DNA of 64,000 nucleotides from Gammaproteobacteria bacterium (GTDB lineage: Bacteria; Pseudomonadota; Gammaproteobacteria; Pseudomonadales; Cellvibrionaceae): positions 496,001 through 560,000 of the forward strand of contig SEBU01000003.1 of NCBI GenBank assembly GCA_004173475.1, written 5' to 3'. Positions 27,759 through 37,060 of the stretch are shown here, in pieces. Each line of letters begins with the position of its first letter. Position 1 is the stretch's first letter. A model generated the notes under the pieces. The model had not been told where the DNA came from. It worked only from the letters and a program-made list of their open reading frames with translations, and ran no database searches. The position numbers were made by a program, and so were the translations under genes.

Positions 27759-29051
27759 ATGAAGTTAACATCCATAGCAAAACACGTCGGGGCATTCGGA
27801 ATCGCCGCTGGCTTAACCATTGCGTCATTCACAGCTCAAGCCGCGGATACAATTAAAGTCGGCGTTCTGCATTCACTCTCAGGCACTATGGCAATTTCAG
27901 AAACCACGCTGAAAGACACCGTGTTAATGTTGATTGAAGAACAGAATAAAAAAGGCGGCCTACTCGGCAAAAAGTTGGAGCCTGTCGTTGTTGACCCAGC
28001 CTCTAACTGGCCACTGTTTGCAGAAAAAACTCGCGAATTATTGGAGAAAGATAAGGTAGCTGCCATTTTTGGCTGCTGGACTTCTGTTTCCCGCAAATCA
28101 GTATTGCCAGTAGTCGAAGAATTGAATGGAATTTTGTTTTATCCCGTTCAATACGAGGGTGAAGAATCTTCTAAAAATGTTTTCTACACCGGTGCTGCGC
28201 CAAACCAACAAGCTATTCCTGCCGTTGATTATTTAATGAAAGAAGGCAAGGTTAAGCGTTGGGTACTCGCCGGTACTGATTACGTTTATCCACGCACCAC
28301 TAACAAAATTCTTGAAGCCTATTTAAAAGCGAAAGGCGTGAAGCAAGATGACATCATGGTTAATTACACACCTTTCGGTCATTCGGATTGGCAAAATATT
28401 GTGGCGGATATCAAACGCTTTGGTAGCGCCGGCAAAAAAACCGCTGTAGTTTCTACCATCAACGGTGATGCAAACGTTCCTTTTTATCGCGAACTCGGTA
28501 ACCAAAAAATCAGTGCAGCTGACATTCCTGTAGTGGCGTTCTCTGTTGGTGAAGAAGAACTTTCCGGTCTTGATGCGAAGCCATTGGTTGGCCATCTTGC
28601 AGCGTGGAATTATTTTATGAGCAGCGAATCAGCAGCGAATAAAGAATTTATTTCCAAGTGGAAAGCTTATATTAAAAATCCGAAACGCGTCACTAACGAT
28701 CCTATGGAAGCAACTTACATAGGTTTCAACATGTGGGTTAAAGCTGTTGAGAAAGCGGGCTCTACCGACACTAACAAAGTAACGCAAGCGATCATCGGTC
28801 TTGAGCAACCAAATCTGACTGGTGGCGTGAGCAAAATGTTACCAAACCATCACATTACCAAGCCTGTGCTTATTGGCGAAATTCAAGAAGATGGTCAATT
28901 CCTGACAGTATCTTCAACTCCTTTGGTTCCAGGCGATGCATGGTCTGATTACCTTGAAGGTAGTAAAGATCTGGAATCTGATTGGATTACCTTGAAGTGC
29001 GGTAACTACAACACCAAAACCAAAAAATGTTTAGGTGCTGCAGCGAAATAA
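27759..29051 (+). CDS. urtA: urea ABC transporter, substrate-binding protein UrtA
   Basis: 430 residues from the ATG at 27759 with GGAGA upstream. A Sec signal peptide ends at about residue 28 (ASFTAQA). The mature protein matches the UrtA/FmdD family: KVGVLHSLSGTMAISE at the start, GGLLGKKLEPVVVDPASNWPLFAEK, FGCWTSVSRKSVLPV and LFYPVQYEGEESS. It captures urea in the periplasm and delivers it to UrtBC. It is the first gene of urtABCDE; the hairpin after it could make it the most abundant product. Confidence 0.96.
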   Translation: MKLTSIAKHVGAFGIAAGLTIASFTAQAADTIKVGVLHSLSGTMAISETTLKDTVLMLIEEQNKKGGLLGKKLEPVVVDPASNWPLFAEKTRELLEKDKVAAIFGCWTSVSRKSVLPVVEELNGILFYPVQYEGEESSKNVFYTGAAPNQQAIPAVDYLMKEGKVKRWVLAGTDYVYPRTTNKILEAYLKAKGVKQDDIMVNYTPFGHSDWQNIVADIKRFGSAGKKTAVVSTINGDANVPFYRELGNQKISAADIPVVAFSVGEEELSGLDAKPLVGHLAAWNYFMSSESAANKEFISKWKAYIKNPKRVTNDPMEATYIGFNMWVKAVEKAGSTDTNKVTQAIIGLEQPNLTGGVSKMLPNHHITKPVLIGEIQEDGQFLTVSSTPLVPGDAWSDYLEGSKDLESDWITLKCGNYNTKTKKCLGAAAK

Positions 29052-29056
29052 GATTT

Positions 29057-29088
29057 TTCCCCCTCGCCTGTGTGAGGGGGAATTTTTT
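29057..29088 (+). terminator. hairpin with T run between urtA and urtB
   Basis: TTCCCCCTC (29057-29065) pairs with GAGGGGGAA (29074-29082) around an 8-nt loop and is followed by six T. It sits inside the operon, so it is likely a partial terminator or stabiliser that raises urtA mRNA over urtBCDE. Confidence 0.85.
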
Positions 29089-29125
29089 GCCTCAATTATT
29101 AAAACCGTAATTTCTTGAGCAGATA

Positions 29126-30760
29126 ATGATGATAATGTTTATCGCACGTTTTTTAAAACCATGTATGTTTGCCTTTTTATTGATATGTACAAGCGTAACC
29201 AATAGCTTTGCACAATCAGAAGAAGCAACTGCGACACCAACAGATTTCTCCGGACTAGTGTTGCAATTGCCAATCGGCAGCTTATCTGAACGTGGCGAAA
29301 CCGTTAAAAAGCTCACAGCATTAAAAGACCCGCGTAGCACAATTATAATTACCGCATTAGAGCAAGGTAATTTGTATTTCGATAGCACGACTAATAAAGT
29401 GGCCATCAAAGACGAAGCCACTAATTACAGCGACGCAATTACCCAAAGCGCGTTAAGCTCAGACATTAGTAATTTCAAAAAAATTCCCGTTAATAATAGT
29501 TTGCGCAATCAGCTGCGCAGCTTGTTATCACAACTCAATCTCGGCAGCGAGGATGAATCGGTTCGATTGTCTGCTGTAAAACGTTTATTGGCGGACGGGC
29601 TTGATGAAGACAGCGCTGCCATAATAGAAAAACAATCAGCTACTGAAAAAAACAAAACTATCAAATCAACAATGATTATAGCGCTTTCGCTTTTTAAGCT
29701 TAAAAATAGCGATGAAAAGATTCGCATTACCGCGATTGATAGCTTACGGGGCTCGCTTGAACCGGAAGCACGTAGCGCTTTAGCGGAAACCTCGACCAAC
29801 GATGAAAGTGAAGCAGTGCGTAACACAGCATTATCTGCGCTCAAGTCCATCGAGAGCACCGTGAATTATTACAGACTCAGCGAAAATATTTTCTTTGGTC
29901 TAAGTTTAGGCTCAGTTCTTTTACTTTCAGCGATTGGTTTAGCTATCACTTTCGGTGTGATGGGCGTAATTAATATGGCCCACGGCGAACTAATGATGAT
30001 AGGCGCCTACACCACGTGGGTAATTCAACAAATGTTCCCAAATCAAATCGCTTACAGTTTATTAATTGCAATACCGACCGCATTTTTGGTGGCGGGTGCG
30101 GTGGGTGTCGTTATAGAGCGCGGTGTAATTCGTTTTTTGTACGGCAGACCGCTCGAAACTTTATTAGCGACTTTTGGTTTAAGTTTAATTCTCCAACAAG
30201 CTGCGCGCAGCATTTTCACACCGCTTAATCGAGCAGTAAGTTTGCCAGAATGGATGAGCGGCTCCATGGTAATAAACCCTGTACTTTCCATTACCTATAA
30301 TCGCCTCTACATTTTAATCTTCGGAATATTAGTATTTATTCTGCTGCAATTAATTTTGAAAAAAACCTCCCTGGGATTAAAAGTTCGCGCCGTATCGCAA
30401 AATAGAACCATGGCTCGTGCAGTAGGGGTTCGCGCCAGCTGGGTGGATGCGCTTACATTCGGTTTAGGTTCTGGTATTGCCGGCGTTGCAGGCGTCGCAC
30501 TTTCGCAACTGACAAACGTTGGCCCTAATCTCGGCCAAGCCTATCTTATAGATTCATTTATGGTGGTCGTCTTTGGTGGCGTAGGAAATTTGTGGGGCAC
30601 ACTTGTAGGCGCAATGGGCTTGGGAATTATTAATAAATTTTTGGAGCCCTATGCAGGCGCGGTGCTAGCAAAAGTGCTGGTTTTAGTTCTGTTGATTTTA
30701 TTTATCCAGAAAAAACCCAAAGGTATGTTTCCGCAAAAAGGCCGAGCGGCAGCGGATTAA
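29126..30760 (+). CDS. urtB: urea ABC transporter permease UrtB
   Basis: 544 residues. A signal sequence (MFAFLLICTSVTNSFAQ) is followed by a ~220-residue periplasmic, HEAT-like helical domain (repeats such as SVRLSAVKRLLADGLDEDS and EKIRITAIDSLRGSLEP). The LivH-type permease then begins near residue 255 with about eight helices, including AIGLAITFGVMGVINMAHGELMM and VVVFGGVGNLWGTLVG. The N-terminal extension is usual in proteobacterial UrtB. It is the second gene of the operon. Confidence 0.95.
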   Translation: MMIMFIARFLKPCMFAFLLICTSVTNSFAQSEEATATPTDFSGLVLQLPIGSLSERGETVKKLTALKDPRSTIIITALEQGNLYFDSTTNKVAIKDEATNYSDAITQSALSSDISNFKKIPVNNSLRNQLRSLLSQLNLGSEDESVRLSAVKRLLADGLDEDSAAIIEKQSATEKNKTIKSTMIIALSLFKLKNSDEKIRITAIDSLRGSLEPEARSALAETSTNDESEAVRNTALSALKSIESTVNYYRLSENIFFGLSLGSVLLLSAIGLAITFGVMGVINMAHGELMMIGAYTTWVIQQMFPNQIAYSLLIAIPTAFLVAGAVGVVIERGVIRFLYGRPLETLLATFGLSLILQQAARSIFTPLNRAVSLPEWMSGSMVINPVLSITYNRLYILIFGILVFILLQLILKKTSLGLKVRAVSQNRTMARAVGVRASWVDALTFGLGSGIAGVAGVALSQLTNVGPNLGQAYLIDSFMVVVFGGVGNLWGTLVGAMGLGIINKFLEPYAGAVLAKVLVLVLLILFIQKKPKGMFPQKGRAAAD

Positions 30761-30832
30761 ATTATTTGACACAAAGCAGTACAGAATATTTTGGAATAGC
30801 TATACCCAATCTACCGTTATTGAGAGCATCAC

Positions 30833-31996
30833 ATGTTAGTAAAACGCTTACTATTAAATGACCGCGGCGGCGCCATTGTGTTGGTATTAATCGCACTCAT
30901 GATGATTGTGGTTCCTATATCAAACCTCGCATTACCCGCATCTTCACCACTGCACCTGTCAACATTTACTGTAACGCTGCTCGGTAAATTTTTATGTTAC
31001 GCATTACTTGCATTGTCCGTTGACTTGATTTGGGGATACTGCGGAATTCTTTCCCTTGGCCAAGGTGCATTTTTTTCGCTCGGCGGCTATGCAATGGGAA
31101 TGTATTTGATGCGTCAGATTGGCGCGCGTGGTCAATATGGTAATCCGGAATTGCCAGACTTTATGGTGTTTTTAAATTGGGATCATCTGCCATGGTACTG
31201 GCTCGGTTTTGATTCGTTTGGTTTTACATTGTTAATGGTAATTTTAATTCCGGGCTTGTTGGCATTCATTTTTGGATGGTTAACATTTCGTTCGCGTGTT
31301 ACCGGGGTTTACTTTTCAATCATCACTCAAGCGCTTACTTATGCATTGATGCTTGCGTTCTTCCGCAACGAAATGGGTTTTGGCGGCAACAACGGTTTAA
31401 CAGATTTTAAAGATATTGTTGGTCACCCTATTTCAGCGGACTCGACACGTATCGCATTATTTTTATGCTCGGGCGCAGCGTTAATGTTGGCTTATATCAT
31501 TTGTCGCTACATTGTGACATCGCGTTTTGGTCGAATTGTTATTTCAATTCGTGATGCTGAAAGCCGCACACGTTTTTGCGGATATAAAGTTGAATCTTAC
31601 AAACTCTGGATTTTTGTTTTCTCATCAATTCTCGCGGGAATTGCCGGCGCACTTTACGTTCCGCAGGTCGGCATTATTAATCCGGGCGAATTTTCTCCAC
31701 TCAATTCAATTGAGCTCGTTGTTTGGGTTGCCACCGGCGGGCGCGGAACTTTATTTGGCGCAATTGTAGGTGCCTTTACCGTTAACTACGGCAAAACATT
31801 ATTTACATCCTACTCTCCCGAAACCTGGCTGTTTGCGTTGGGCGCGCTGTTTGTGATTGTCACCTTGGTTTTGCCTAAAGGTTTAGTTGGTTTATTTGGC
31901 CGTGTGAAAAAATCCGAATCCGCACACGAAGCGCTCGACAATGAGAATCTCGCTACACCGGAAATCGGTGCAGCTAAAGTAGTGGAGCAAAAATAA
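30833..31996 (+). CDS. urtC: urea ABC transporter permease UrtC
   Basis: 387 residues, a LivM-type inner-membrane permease with about ten helices. Diagnostic parts are DLIWGYCGILSLGQGAFFSLGGYAMGMYLM, a long periplasmic loop (QYGNPELPDFMVFLNWDH) typical of UrtC, and the coupling-helix region VISIRDAESRTRFCGYKVESYKLWIFVFS. It is 72 bp after urtB and 2 bp before urtD. It pairs with UrtB to form the transmembrane channel. Confidence 0.96.
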   Translation: MLVKRLLLNDRGGAIVLVLIALMMIVVPISNLALPASSPLHLSTFTVTLLGKFLCYALLALSVDLIWGYCGILSLGQGAFFSLGGYAMGMYLMRQIGARGQYGNPELPDFMVFLNWDHLPWYWLGFDSFGFTLLMVILIPGLLAFIFGWLTFRSRVTGVYFSIITQALTYALMLAFFRNEMGFGGNNGLTDFKDIVGHPISADSTRIALFLCSGAALMLAYIICRYIVTSRFGRIVISIRDAESRTRFCGYKVESYKLWIFVFSSILAGIAGALYVPQVGIINPGEFSPLNSIELVVWVATGGRGTLFGAIVGAFTVNYGKTLFTSYSPETWLFALGALFVIVTLVLPKGLVGLFGRVKKSESAHEALDNENLATPEIGAAKVVEQK

Positions 31997-31998
31997 CC

Positions 31999-32853
31999 AT
32001 GAATATTCTCGCTCAAGCAAAACAAGCATTACCGGTTAAAGATCCCGATTTCAGCAATGCGTTAAACGGTTTTGGTAAAGATGTTGATAACTTCGGTGCC
32101 CCGCTCGACACCAGCAAACGTACCATTTTATATGTTGAAGGTATTACGGTTAGCTTTGATGGTTTCCGTGCGCTTAACAATCTCAACCTCTATGTAGACG
32201 ACGGCGAATTGCGTTGCATCATCGGGCCTAATGGCGCCGGCAAAACAACCATGATGGATGTAATTACCGGTAAAACAAAACCCGATTCGGGCACAGTGTA
32301 TTTTGGTCAGCAAATTAATTTATTAGAATTATCTGAACATCAAATTGCGCGCGGCGGCATTGGCCGTAAATTTCAGAAACCTACTATTTTCGAAGCGCTT
32401 ACTATTTATGAAAATCTAGAGCTAGCCACCGCATCCAACAAAGCTGTGTGGTGGACGCTCTCCAAGTCACTTACAGGTGAACAGAAATATCGCATCGACC
32501 AAGTGCTCATTCAAATTGGATTAAAAGAGTTCCGCTATAAAAATGCGGGCTCACTTTCCCATGGCCAAAAACAATGGCTCGAAATTGGTATGCTGCTTAT
32601 GCAAAGCCCGAGAGTTCTGTTAGTGGATGAACCGGTGGCTGGCATGACGGGCGAAGAAACGGAAAAAACCGCTGAATTATTGTTATCACTCGCGGGTAAA
32701 CATTCCGTTATTGTTGTTGAACACGATATGAAATTTGTTCGCTCTATCGCACGCAAAGTCACGGTGCTGCACCAGGGCTCGGTGCTTACTGAAGGTACTA
32801 TGGATCAAGTTCAAAATGATCCAAAAGTAATCGAAGTGTATTTAGGAGAATAA
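31999..32853 (+). CDS. urtD: urea ABC transporter ATPase UrtD
   Basis: 284 residues, a LivG-type ATPase on the cytoplasmic side. Walker A GPNGAGKTT, an atypical but family-normal signature SHGQKQWLEIG, Walker B VLLVDEPVAGMT and the switch histidine in VVEHDMKF are all present. An N-terminal ~40-residue extension precedes the domain, as in other UrtD proteins. It is 2 bp after urtC and 5 bp before urtE. Confidence 0.96.
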   Translation: MNILAQAKQALPVKDPDFSNALNGFGKDVDNFGAPLDTSKRTILYVEGITVSFDGFRALNNLNLYVDDGELRCIIGPNGAGKTTMMDVITGKTKPDSGTVYFGQQINLLELSEHQIARGGIGRKFQKPTIFEALTIYENLELATASNKAVWWTLSKSLTGEQKYRIDQVLIQIGLKEFRYKNAGSLSHGQKQWLEIGMLLMQSPRVLLVDEPVAGMTGEETEKTAELLLSLAGKHSVIVVEHDMKFVRSIARKVTVLHQGSVLTEGTMDQVQNDPKVIEVYLGE

Positions 32854-32858
32854 CCGCT

Positions 32859-33554
32859 GTGTTGCAGATTAAAAATATTAATCAATATTATGGTCAAAGC
32901 CACATCTTGTGGGACCTTGCATTAAATTTGAAAGAAGCGACCTGCGGATGCCTAATCGGCCGCAATGGAGTTGGCAAAACTACGCTGTTAAAATGCATCA
33001 CCGGGATACTACCCGTTCGCGATGGCGAAATTGAATTTAATGGGAAAAACATTAATAAACTTTCAACCGAATCAAGAGCTCGTGGTGGTATCGGATTTGT
33101 GCCACAAGGTCGCGAAATTTTTCCATTATTAACGGTGGAAGAAAATTTGAAGATATCGCTTGGCGCACGAAGCGATAAACTAAAAACTATTCCCTCGCAA
33201 ATTTACGAACTGTTTCCAGTATTAAAAGAAATGAAAAATCGTCGCGGCGGTGACTTATCGGGCGGACAGCAACAACAACTAGCGATTGGACGTGCACTGG
33301 TACTCGACCCCAAATTATTAATTCTCGACGAACCTACGGAAGGAATTCAGCCCAATATAGTTCGCGATATAGGTGAGGTCATCCGAAAACTTAACCGCGA
33401 ACTTGGCTTAACGGTACTTCTCGTTGAACAAAAACTCCCCTTCGCCCGCCGCGTAGCCGACGATTTTTTTATTATGGAAAAAGGCAGCGTGGTTGCCACA
33501 GGCCCTATCGCTGAATTACACGATGGTTTGGTGCAGAAGTATTTAAGTGTTTAA
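32859..33554 (+). CDS. urtE: urea ABC transporter ATPase UrtE
   Basis: 231 residues from a GTG at 32859, with AGGAG inside the end of urtD. It is a LivF-type ATPase with Walker A GRNGVGKTT, signature LSGGQQQQLAIGRAL, Walker B LLILDEPTEGI and EQKLPF in place of the usual EQ/EH switch segment. It is the last gene of the operon; no T-tract hairpin is seen after it. With UrtD it powers urea uptake. Confidence 0.96.
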   Translation: MLQIKNINQYYGQSHILWDLALNLKEATCGCLIGRNGVGKTTLLKCITGILPVRDGEIEFNGKNINKLSTESRARGGIGFVPQGREIFPLLTVEENLKISLGARSDKLKTIPSQIYELFPVLKEMKNRRGGDLSGGQQQQLAIGRALVLDPKLLILDEPTEGIQPNIVRDIGEVIRKLNRELGLTVLLVEQKLPFARRVADDFFIMEKGSVVATGPIAELHDGLVQKYLSV

Positions 33555-33779
33555 TTAATGTTTTGTTGAATTTAATCGGAAGATTATCAACTATTAGATG
33601 TGACTGATCGAAAGATGCACAGCTGTAAAAATATCCAATTGGTACTTCGGCTTTTCAGCGAAATATGGTTAGATATCGTTAAACCCTTATTTCGATGGAC
33701 ACACTGTGAATTAAGTTGAATATTTGGGTGAATGATTTGTTACTCTGTGCACATAACGAGAACTGAAGGATCTCTGGTC

Positions 33780-35180
33780 ATGCCTAACAAACGCGCCTTG
33801 ATTGTCGATGACTCCAGTACCGCACAATATCGACTGAAAAAAATGCTTCGCTCTTACAATCTGGATATCGATACTGCCGATTCCGGTGAGGCGGCATTAC
33901 GCTATTTAGCCCATCAATCACCCGATGTGATTTTCATGGATCATCTTATGCCTGGCATGGATGGTTTTCGGGCACTACAAATTATCAAATCACATCCTGA
34001 AACGGCCACCATTCCGGTCATTATGTACACCTCCAAAAGTGGCGATCTTTACACCGGCCAAGCGCGTGCGCTCGGAGCTTTGGATGTTGTAAGCAAAGAC
34101 TCCATTAATGCTGCCGACCTTTCCAAGGTGATGGAAGCCATACATGTCTACCGTAATAAAACCACAACAGGGGAAGAAATTCCGACCGTGACTGACACGG
34201 TAGAAGCCACCCTTCCAGACGTGGCTGAACCGAAAATTGATCGTCGCGCACCTAACCCCGCAAGTGTTGAGCAAGCTCGCAATCTTGAGTTACGCCTTGG
34301 CCATATGGAGCTTGCGCTCGAAGATAACCGTCGTTTCATTACCGCAAGGGTCGCGCGCGAGCTGAACAGCTTACGCCACAGCTTGAAAAAAGAGATCAGC
34401 GAGCTAATAACAAGCAATCAACCGCCTTTGGAAAATGGCGAAGTCTACACTCCAGTAGCGGTTGAACCGCCCAAAAGTGGTTCAGTGTTGGGGAAACTTT
34501 TTTTCCTGGCCGCACTCATCGTCGTTATCTTTTTCCTCATACAAATATCTTCAATGCTGGCGGACTCAAAAGAGCAACAGCAAAAGCTGGCTGATCAAGT
34601 CGCAGCTCTCGCAGCACCAAAACCTGTAGCCACCAAACTTCCCGCGGCGAGTAATACTCCGGCAGTGGCGGCTGTAGCTAATACCACCGCCCCTAAAAGT
34701 CAGGCTGCAACAAACTATCTGAGCGATTTAGCCTGGACCTTCAATCAAAATGGTCAGTTGCCTTTCTATCAAAATCGTATCGAACCCAAAAAGTTAATCC
34801 AGCTATCCGAATTCTTAAATCGTTTAGGTGCGAGCGGGTTCAAAGGTAGCGCCTGGATCACTCTTTATGTTGGGAATTTTTGCCTGACGCTCGACAATTC
34901 TGGCGTTGCTCAACTTCCAAAAGACAGTGCGAATGTTAACGACTGCGTGTTTTCAAGCGAAATATATGGCGTAGATCGGATTATGGAGGAATACACCCAT
35001 GATACTGAGACCGCCCTTGATAGCGTGGACAATAACTTTAAAAACATTCGCCTGATCATCAGCGCGTCTTCCGAACCCGGCAATTATCCCGAGCAAAAAA
35101 CAACCCTGACAGCGAGAGCCTGGAACACGGCAGCTCAAGTTCACAATCGCATGGAAGTTCGCCTTGAGCCAGCTAATTAA
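33780..35180 (+). CDS. membrane-anchored receiver-domain protein with periplasmic C terminus
   Basis: 466 residues from the ATG at 33780 (AAGGA upstream). Residues 1-120 are an intact receiver: D10/D11, phospho-Asp D54 (FMDHLMPGMDG), T84 and K106, though the lysine is followed by Asp instead of Pro. Residues ~165-212 are a charged, probable coiled-coil linker. A single membrane helix spans about 238-260, after an Ala/Pro-rich stretch around 275-310 comes a ~150-residue C-terminal domain with two Cys (NFCLTL, VNDCVFS). By the positive-inside rule the receiver is cytoplasmic and the C terminus periplasmic. I know no named family with this layout. No histidine kinase is adjacent. The tmRNA gene follows. 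Confidence 0.7.
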   Translation: MPNKRALIVDDSSTAQYRLKKMLRSYNLDIDTADSGEAALRYLAHQSPDVIFMDHLMPGMDGFRALQIIKSHPETATIPVIMYTSKSGDLYTGQARALGALDVVSKDSINAADLSKVMEAIHVYRNKTTTGEEIPTVTDTVEATLPDVAEPKIDRRAPNPASVEQARNLELRLGHMELALEDNRRFITARVARELNSLRHSLKKEISELITSNQPPLENGEVYTPVAVEPPKSGSVLGKLFFLAALIVVIFFLIQISSMLADSKEQQQKLADQVAALAAPKPVATKLPAASNTPAVAAVANTTAPKSQAATNYLSDLAWTFNQNGQLPFYQNRIEPKKLIQLSEFLNRLGASGFKGSAWITLYVGNFCLTLDNSGVAQLPKDSANVNDCVFSSEIYGVDRIMEEYTHDTETALDSVDNNFKNIRLIISASSEPGNYPEQKTTLTARAWNTAAQVHNRMEVRLEPAN

Positions 35181-35187
35181 ATTAGCT
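35171..35187. repeat. palindrome at the 3' end of the receiver gene
   Basis: AGCTAATT (35171-35178) and AATTAGCT (35180-35187) form a perfect inverted repeat around a single A, overlapping the stop codon and abutting the tmRNA promoter. It could be an operator for ssrA. There is no T tract. Confidence 0.4.
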
Positions 35188-35188
35188 A

Positions 35189-35217
35189 GTGACTCATCAA
35201 ATTTAAACCCTTACAAT
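35189..35217 (+). promoter_or_regulatory. sigma-70 promoter of tmRNA
   Basis: GTGACT (35189-35194, four of six matches to TTGACA) and TACAAT (35212-35217, five of six to TATAAT) are separated by 17 bp. They lie about 40 bp before the mature 5' end of tmRNA, leaving a short precursor leader. Confidence 0.65.
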
Positions 35218-35257
35218 ACGCCCACTCGCCAACCCAGCTTCTGCTCGGGATGGTGAC

Positions 35258-35614
35258 GGGGCCGATATGGATTCGACGCTGGTAACAAAGCTCAAGGTGC
35301 ATGTCGTGATGACAGCCAATCACGTTAATCCAAAGCTGTACTTGAATAGTCGCAAACGACGATTCTTACGCTTTAGCAGCTTAATTGCTGCTAACGGTCT
35401 ATAACAAGGTGCCAGTACCGCGTTAAAGCCCGTCATATAGAACTGGATCGCAGCGAAGCATGCCTGGGGCCGAGCTGCTAAAACTTTACAGGATCGCGCC
35501 TAACGTCCTGCCCGCCGGGCTGTTAGGGGTTAAACCCAATCGACGGAATCTAAACATGTAGAGCCGCGAATGGAGTGCTGGCGGACGGGGGTTCAACTCC
35601 CCCCGGCTCCACCA
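35258..35614 (+). ncRNA. ssrA: transfer-messenger RNA (tmRNA)
   Basis: 357 nt, one-piece tmRNA. The 5' end GGGGCCGATATGGATTCGAC pairs with the 3' end GGCTCCACCA to form the tRNA-like acceptor stem, and GGGGTTCAACTCCCC (about 35587-35604) is the T arm. The resume codon region at 35352-35384 encodes the tag ANDDSYALAA followed by TAA, close to the tags of other gammaproteobacteria. It rescues stalled ribosomes and marks the product for ClpXP. The encoded CCA is present. smpB is not in the window. Confidence 0.98.
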
Positions 35615-35621
35615 AAAAACT

Positions 35622-35652
35622 AAAGCCCTGTTGTACTCAACAGGGCTTTTTT
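35622..35652 (+). terminator. terminator after tmRNA
   Basis: AAGCCCTGTTG (35623-35633) pairs perfectly with CAACAGGGCTT (35638-35648) around TACT and is followed by a T run, 8 nt past the CCA end. Confidence 0.95.
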
Positions 35653-35902
35653 ATTGCCTACGAATTGATACCAATCCAAACAAGCACACAGCTTCGACTC
35701 ACGCTTTCCAAAAAATCACGTCCATGCTGTATCATGCGATTGAAAAAGCTTTTCTGGTTACATTTTGATCATTCGTTGACCGACTATCTCCGACAAGAAA
35801 GCACCGATGGCACAGAACGCGGCCATGGTTCGTGTGAAAATTTCAGCTTTTTATTTTGATATCCATACTAATAACCACATAGTGCAACACCCGTGGAAAT
35901 CT

Positions 35903-37060
35903 ATGATTACATTCTATAAGAAATTTTTTTTGGTTTTGCTTGCCCCCTTACTATTAAGTGCCCTGGTTGGATTTCAACTTATTTATCTCAGCAAGACCCA
36001 ATCGGCTTTGATGCCAGGGCAATCGAGCAGCATTCCATGGCGCGCCGTTCTCAGTTCTGATGTTGATAATGGCGGATCATCTACAGTCACATTAAAAGAA
36101 TCAGAGAATGGCATCGCCTACGATTTCCTACTGACAAAAACGGTGCAATATCCCTATGCTTCGTTAGCGATACGTTTTCTAGAACAAGAACTGAACGCGA
36201 ATAGACACATCGACCTGTCTCCTTACAATAAGTTAAGGTTTGATATTAGATGCCAACCAGAAAATATCCTTTCGTTTACCATTTTTTCATTTGACGAAAA
36301 AGTCAGCAAAGTGGGTGATCTAGCGACTTATCGTATTCCTTCAACCTATTTTTCATGTAGCCCTATTAGCAGCACTAGAGAAATACAATTAGATAAATTG
36401 GAAACACCAGATTGGTGGCTATCTCAAAACGCCAGCCTGGCCAGCAAAAATTATTCGTTGAAAAAAACATCCTCTATTACTTTCGGAAATTCTGCGCAAA
36501 GTCCGCTGGAAATTAACTCCAGTGTCGTAATAGAAAATCTAGTACTGGAAGGAAGAAGCTGGAAGAAAATAGTTTTGGGAGCCGCACTACTCTGCACTAT
36601 TTGGGGAGCATTCGCATTTTGGGTATTTAAGGAATACGTTAAGACGTTAACTAATAAGGTACAGACCAGACTACAAAAAGATATCCCAATTATTGGGTAT
36701 CAGCAGCTTTCGTTAGAACCACATAAAGATAAAGAACGCGATTCGCTCTTACGACTTATGGTAACGGAATATCACAATCCTGACTTAAGTCTGGATACGA
36801 CAAGCAAGCAGCTGGGCATGAACAAAACTAAAATTAATGAAATCTTGAAACAAGAAGTTGGTTTAACGTTTAACGCATACCTGAATAAATTGCGATTAAC
36901 AGAGGCTGCTCGTTTATTGGCTGAAAATTCTGCGGCCAACGTAGGCGAGGCAGCACATTTGGTCGGTTACAATAATGTGTCTTATTTTAATCGCTTGTTT
37001 AAAACCGAATATGGTTGCACCCCCAAAGAATTTAAACATTCAGCTGTTGAAAAAAAATAA
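35903..37060 (+). CDS. transmembrane AraC-family regulator with periplasmic sensor domain
   Basis: 385 residues from the ATG at 35903; an upstream ATG at 35807 would put 32 polar residues ahead of the signal anchor and is less likely. Two membrane helices (about 6-26, FFLVLLAPLLLSALVGF, and 240-262, IVLGAALLCTIWGAFAFWVF) enclose a ~210-residue periplasmic domain of alternating strands (SSDVDNGGSSTVTLKESENGIAYDF, LRFDIRCQPENILSF). That domain resembles the carbohydrate-binding-like folds used by CIA30 proteins. The last ~95 residues are an AraC helix-turn-helix pair (LSLDTTSKQLGMNKTKINEIL and VGEAAHLVGYNNVSYFNRLFKTEYGCTPKEF). It would sense something outside the inner membrane and bind DNA directly. 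Confidence 0.75.
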   Translation: MITFYKKFFLVLLAPLLLSALVGFQLIYLSKTQSALMPGQSSSIPWRAVLSSDVDNGGSSTVTLKESENGIAYDFLLTKTVQYPYASLAIRFLEQELNANRHIDLSPYNKLRFDIRCQPENILSFTIFSFDEKVSKVGDLATYRIPSTYFSCSPISSTREIQLDKLETPDWWLSQNASLASKNYSLKKTSSITFGNSAQSPLEINSSVVIENLVLEGRSWKKIVLGAALLCTIWGAFAFWVFKEYVKTLTNKVQTRLQKDIPIIGYQQLSLEPHKDKERDSLLRLMVTEYHNPDLSLDTTSKQLGMNKTKINEILKQEVGLTFNAYLNKLRLTEAARLLAENSAANVGEAAHLVGYNNVSYFNRLFKTEYGCTPKEFKHSAVEKK

